A stretch of DNA of 6,287 bases from Deltaproteobacteria bacterium (GTDB taxonomy: Bacteria > Desulfobacterota > Desulfovibrionia > Desulfovibrionales > Desulfovibrionaceae). The notes under the pieces were generated by a model. It was not told the DNA's origin. It ran no database searches and saw nothing but the letters and a program-made list of their open reading frames with translations. The stretch is taken from NCBI GenBank assembly GCA_020861205.1, contig JAJBSY010000327.1, positions 1 to 6,287 on the forward strand. Direction: 5' to 3'. Shown piece after piece: positions 5,419 to 6,287 of the stretch. The stretch's first letter is position 1. Each line of letters opens with the position of its first letter. The position numbers were made by a program, and so were the translations under genes.

Positions 5419-6287
5419 TTAGCCCACGGGCATGGTTTCCTCGGGATAGCGGTAGGCCGGTTCCGTCTGGAATTGCTGGATGGTGGTTATCAGCCAGACG
5501 GGGCCGAGCTTGCCGACGAACATCACCGCGCACAGGATGCATTTCCCCGCGTCCGACAAGTGCGGGGTCAAATTGATGGAAAGCCCCACCGTGCCGAAGG
5601 CGGAGACGACCTCGAAAAAGATGTCCATGAACCGCACGGGGGAAGCCCCGTAATGCGCGCCGCCGTTTTCGGTCAACATCAGGGCGAAGGTCGCGAACAC
5701 AACGGTAAGCACCGCCCAGCCGAAAAGGAGCATGGCCTTGTTGCAAATCCGGGGCGCCATGGCCCGCCCGGCCACGACAACCTGCCCATGCCCCCGGAGC
5801 TGCGCGACGAGGTTGCTCCAAAGTATCCTGAAGGTGGTTGTTTTTATGCCCCCGGCGCTGGAACCGGGCGAACCGCCGATAAACATCAGCACGATGGTGG
5901 CGAGCAGCGTGGCGTCGGTCAAATGGGCCATGTCCACGGTTGCGAACCCGGCCGTGCGGCTCGTCACCGATTGAAAGAGCGCCGTCAGCGCGCGTTCGGA
6001 AAAAGAATCCCCCTTCCAGACCGTGTTGCCCGCCTCCAGAAAAAAAACGACGGCGGTCCCGGAAACAAGCAGAAAGGCCGTGGTCTTGAGCACCACCCTG
6101 CTGTAGTAATGCAACCGGACAGGCGAAGCTTTTTCCGCGTCCGCTTCCGTCGGAAAAGGACCCCGCCGCCGCAGGCAAAAACGCGTGACCTTGGCCCCCA
6201 AAACCCGGAATACGTCCTCGATGACGAAATACCCCAATCCCCCGAAGACGCTCAGGCGCGTGATGCCCCCCGGGACGCCCCCGTCTC
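5419..6287 (-). CDS. ktrB: KtrB/TrkH-family potassium translocating channel subunit (5' end beyond the window)
   Basis: The last 288 residues of an inner-membrane K+ translocator of the SKT superfamily are present; the N-terminal third or more lies beyond the right edge. The fragment opens with a GITRLSVFGGLGYFVIEDVF segment. It then has the third M1 helix (about 63-84), the third pore loop FQSVTSRTAGF (about 104-114), and the gating loop GGSPGSSAGGIKTTT (137-151). A further helix follows around 180-204. The fourth pore loop SAFGTVGLS (228-236) and a last helix with MFVGKLGPVWL (about 255-265) come next, then the KtrB-like end AYRYPEETMPVG. Each pore loop carries the single conserved glycine expected in the selectivity filter. 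The reading frame stays open to position 6287, so an internal TTG at 6237 is not the start. The adjacent KtrA-like gene is its regulator, and together they give K+ (possibly Na+-dependent) uptake. The usual family motif GRxGP is GKLGP here. Confidence 0.93.
   Translation of the reverse strand, partial: DGGVPGGITRLSVFGGLGYFVIEDVFRVLGAKVTRFCLRRRGPFPTEADAEKASPVRLHYYSRVVLKTTAFLLVSGTAVVFFLEAGNTVWKGDSFSERALTALFQSVTSRTAGFATVDMAHLTDATLLATIVLMFIGGSPGSSAGGIKTTTFRILWSNLVAQLRGHGQVVVAGRAMAPRICNKAMLLFGWAVLTVVFATFALMLTENGGAHYGASPVRFMDIFFEVVSAFGTVGLSINLTPHLSDAGKCILCAVMFVGKLGPVWLITTIQQFQTEPAYRYPEETMPVG

Noticed and set aside
5390..6178. N-terminal extension of the ktrA frame (about 260 codons upstream of 5389)
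   Set aside because: This part reads the KtrB gene in a different frame and has no recognisable sequence. The KtrA homology starts at the ATG at 5389, so a fusion protein is not supported.

Overview
The window is GC-rich, densely coded bacterial DNA. Its gene content and protein style (a KtrB/KtrA potassium-uptake pair, a TrmN6-type methyltransferase, a short DEAD-box helicase with a basic tail, an MscS-type channel) suggest a free-living or gut-associated Proteobacterium. The general look is of a Desulfovibrionaceae-type genome, but that is an inference from style and no ribosomal or other marker gene is present to confirm it. I see no mobile elements, tRNA or rRNA genes, CRISPR arrays, prophage genes or anomalous base composition, so this reads as core chromosome.

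Layout. Block 1 (1-2367, minus strand) is a probable operon read right to left: a TrmN6-like tRNA adenine-N6 methyltransferase (2367-1570), an MscS-family mechanosensitive channel (1497-322), and a small Trp/Cys-rich lipoprotein (329 to beyond position 1) whose GTG start overlaps the channel's stop by 8 bases. Block 2 (2368-2696) is a 329-base divergent intergenic region without a credible gene. It holds a conspicuous 43-base interrupted hairpin that is also a near-perfect 13-base direct repeat, and a possible promoter for the helicase. Block 3 (2697-4731, plus strand) is a DEAD-box RNA helicase followed, with an 8-base overlap, by an unrecognised 171-residue protein. Block 4 (4733-6287, minus strand) is the C-terminal part of a KtrB/TrkH-type potassium translocator, running off the right edge, followed by its KtrA/TrkA-type RCK regulator. 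Blocks 3 and 4 converge with a single base between their stop codons.

Function. Two of the units deal with ions and turgor: KtrB/KtrA for K+ uptake and MscS for emergency solute release. The other two deal with RNA: tRNA modification, and RNA unwinding with an unknown partner. The units lie on separate transcripts, so a shared stress-response role is only suggestive.

I found no clear evidence of an undescribed multi-gene system. The best leads are the structured divergent intergenic region, the unknown protein coupled to the helicase, and the Trp/Cys-rich lipoprotein coupled to the MscS channel.
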